Part shown: positions 63,902 through 64,000 of the stretch, piece after piece
How positions within the stretch are numbered: the stretch's first letter is position 1
Layout of the letters: every line of letters begins with the position of its first letter
Assembly (NCBI GenBank): GCA_017450435.1
Contig: JAFSTO010000075.1
Location: forward strand, 54,829 to 118,828
Reading direction: 5' to 3'
DNA: 64,000 nt
DNA from: Paludibacteraceae bacterium
GTDB lineage: Bacteria; Bacteroidota; Bacteroidia; Bacteroidales; Paludibacteraceae
Notes under the pieces: generated by a model
Seen by the model: the letters and a program-made list of their open reading frames with translations, nothing else
What the model was told of the DNA's origin: nothing
The model's database searches: none
Position numbers and translations under genes: made by a program

Positions 63902-63950
63902 TCTCTCTGTCAGTCCTGTGGAGGGTACCGGAACAGGACTGACAGAGAGA
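63902..63950. repeat. 18-bp perfect inverted repeat near the right window edge
   Basis: TCTCTCTGTCAGTCCTGT pairs perfectly with ACAGGACTGACAGAGAGA around a 13-nt G-rich loop. An A-run follows on the plus strand, so it does not look like a terminator in that direction. Confidence 0.75.
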
Positions 63951-64000
63951 CGAAAAAAGTCCGACAGCAATGCAAGATGACAAAAAAAACGGGAAAGGCT

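Overview
The window reads as a chromosomal segment of a Bacteroidales bacterium (Bacteroidota), probably a gut- or rumen-type pectin degrader. The evidence is a SusC/SusD pair, many SPII lipoproteins, a eukaryote-type GT3 glycogen synthase, type B L31, an ExbB-ExbD-ExbD set, and repeated use of the Bacteroidota promoter form TTTG-N20-TAnnTTTG. Shine-Dalgarno sequences are mostly absent, as expected for the phylum. The genus cannot be fixed from sequence alone.

Layout. 1-2146: topB (DNA topoisomerase III), leaving the window on the left. 2.4-13.8 kb (+): a pectin utilisation locus with SusC, SusD, a PL1 pectate lyase, a small exported protein and a CE12-like rhamnogalacturonan acetylesterase. 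It is interrupted at 9.4-10.8 kb by a REP-associated tyrosine transposase fused to a DprA/SLOG-like domain, with five copies of a perfect palindrome in and before the gene. 13.8-19.5 kb (-): AI-2E-type permease, glycogen synthase, a PKD lipoprotein, miaA and a small pRiA4b ORF-3-like protein. 19.7-23.3 kb (+): rpsF-rpsR-rplI-rpmE, an RluA-type pseudouridine synthase, a TatD nuclease and tRNA-Ser. 23.4-29.2 kb (+): the Exb proton channel cluster, mutL and a metallophosphoesterase. 29.2-34.8 kb (+): a nucleotide-metabolism operon (TGS-nucleoside kinase, SPOR protein, folE, hpt, adk, obg). 34.8-40.6 kb (-): lipoproteins, an alpha/beta hydrolase, a barrel-like protein, a DUF4861 protein and a GH28 polygalacturonase, which looks like a second, SusCD-less pectin cluster. 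40.8-45.8 kb (-): truA, recA, nth, a DUF4924 protein, an S4 protein, pth, rplY and tRNA-Gln. 45.9-52.4 kb (+): a stress-signalling operon with a sensor-SpoIIE phosphatase-HATPase fusion, a STAS protein, a small alarmone synthetase, an APH-fold kinase, a 3'-5' exonuclease and an RlmI-type methyltransferase. 52.5-53.1 kb: tRNA-Gly, tRNA-Leu(CAG), tRNA-Leu(GAG). 53.4-63.8 kb: a 3329-residue exported protein followed 2 nt later by a small protein with a C-terminal membrane anchor.

How the genes work together. SusC/SusD import pectic oligomers made by the PL1 lyase. CE12 removes acetyl groups, and GH28 with the DUF4861 protein trim galacturonides. Three exported proteins far apart (ends at 11684, 13761 and 63374) share one C-terminal motif of about 24 residues, which suggests a common sorting or anchoring route. 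The signalling operon puts partner-switch parts (phosphatase, kinase, STAS) next to a ppGpp synthetase and an APH-fold kinase although no sigma-B-type sigma factor is visible nearby.

The strongest candidates for undescribed biology are the transposase-SLOG fusion that carries its own palindromes inside its reading frame, the shared C-terminal tail, the partner-switch/alarmone operon, and the giant protein with its small anchored partner. No CRISPR array, prophage or complete insertion sequence was seen.
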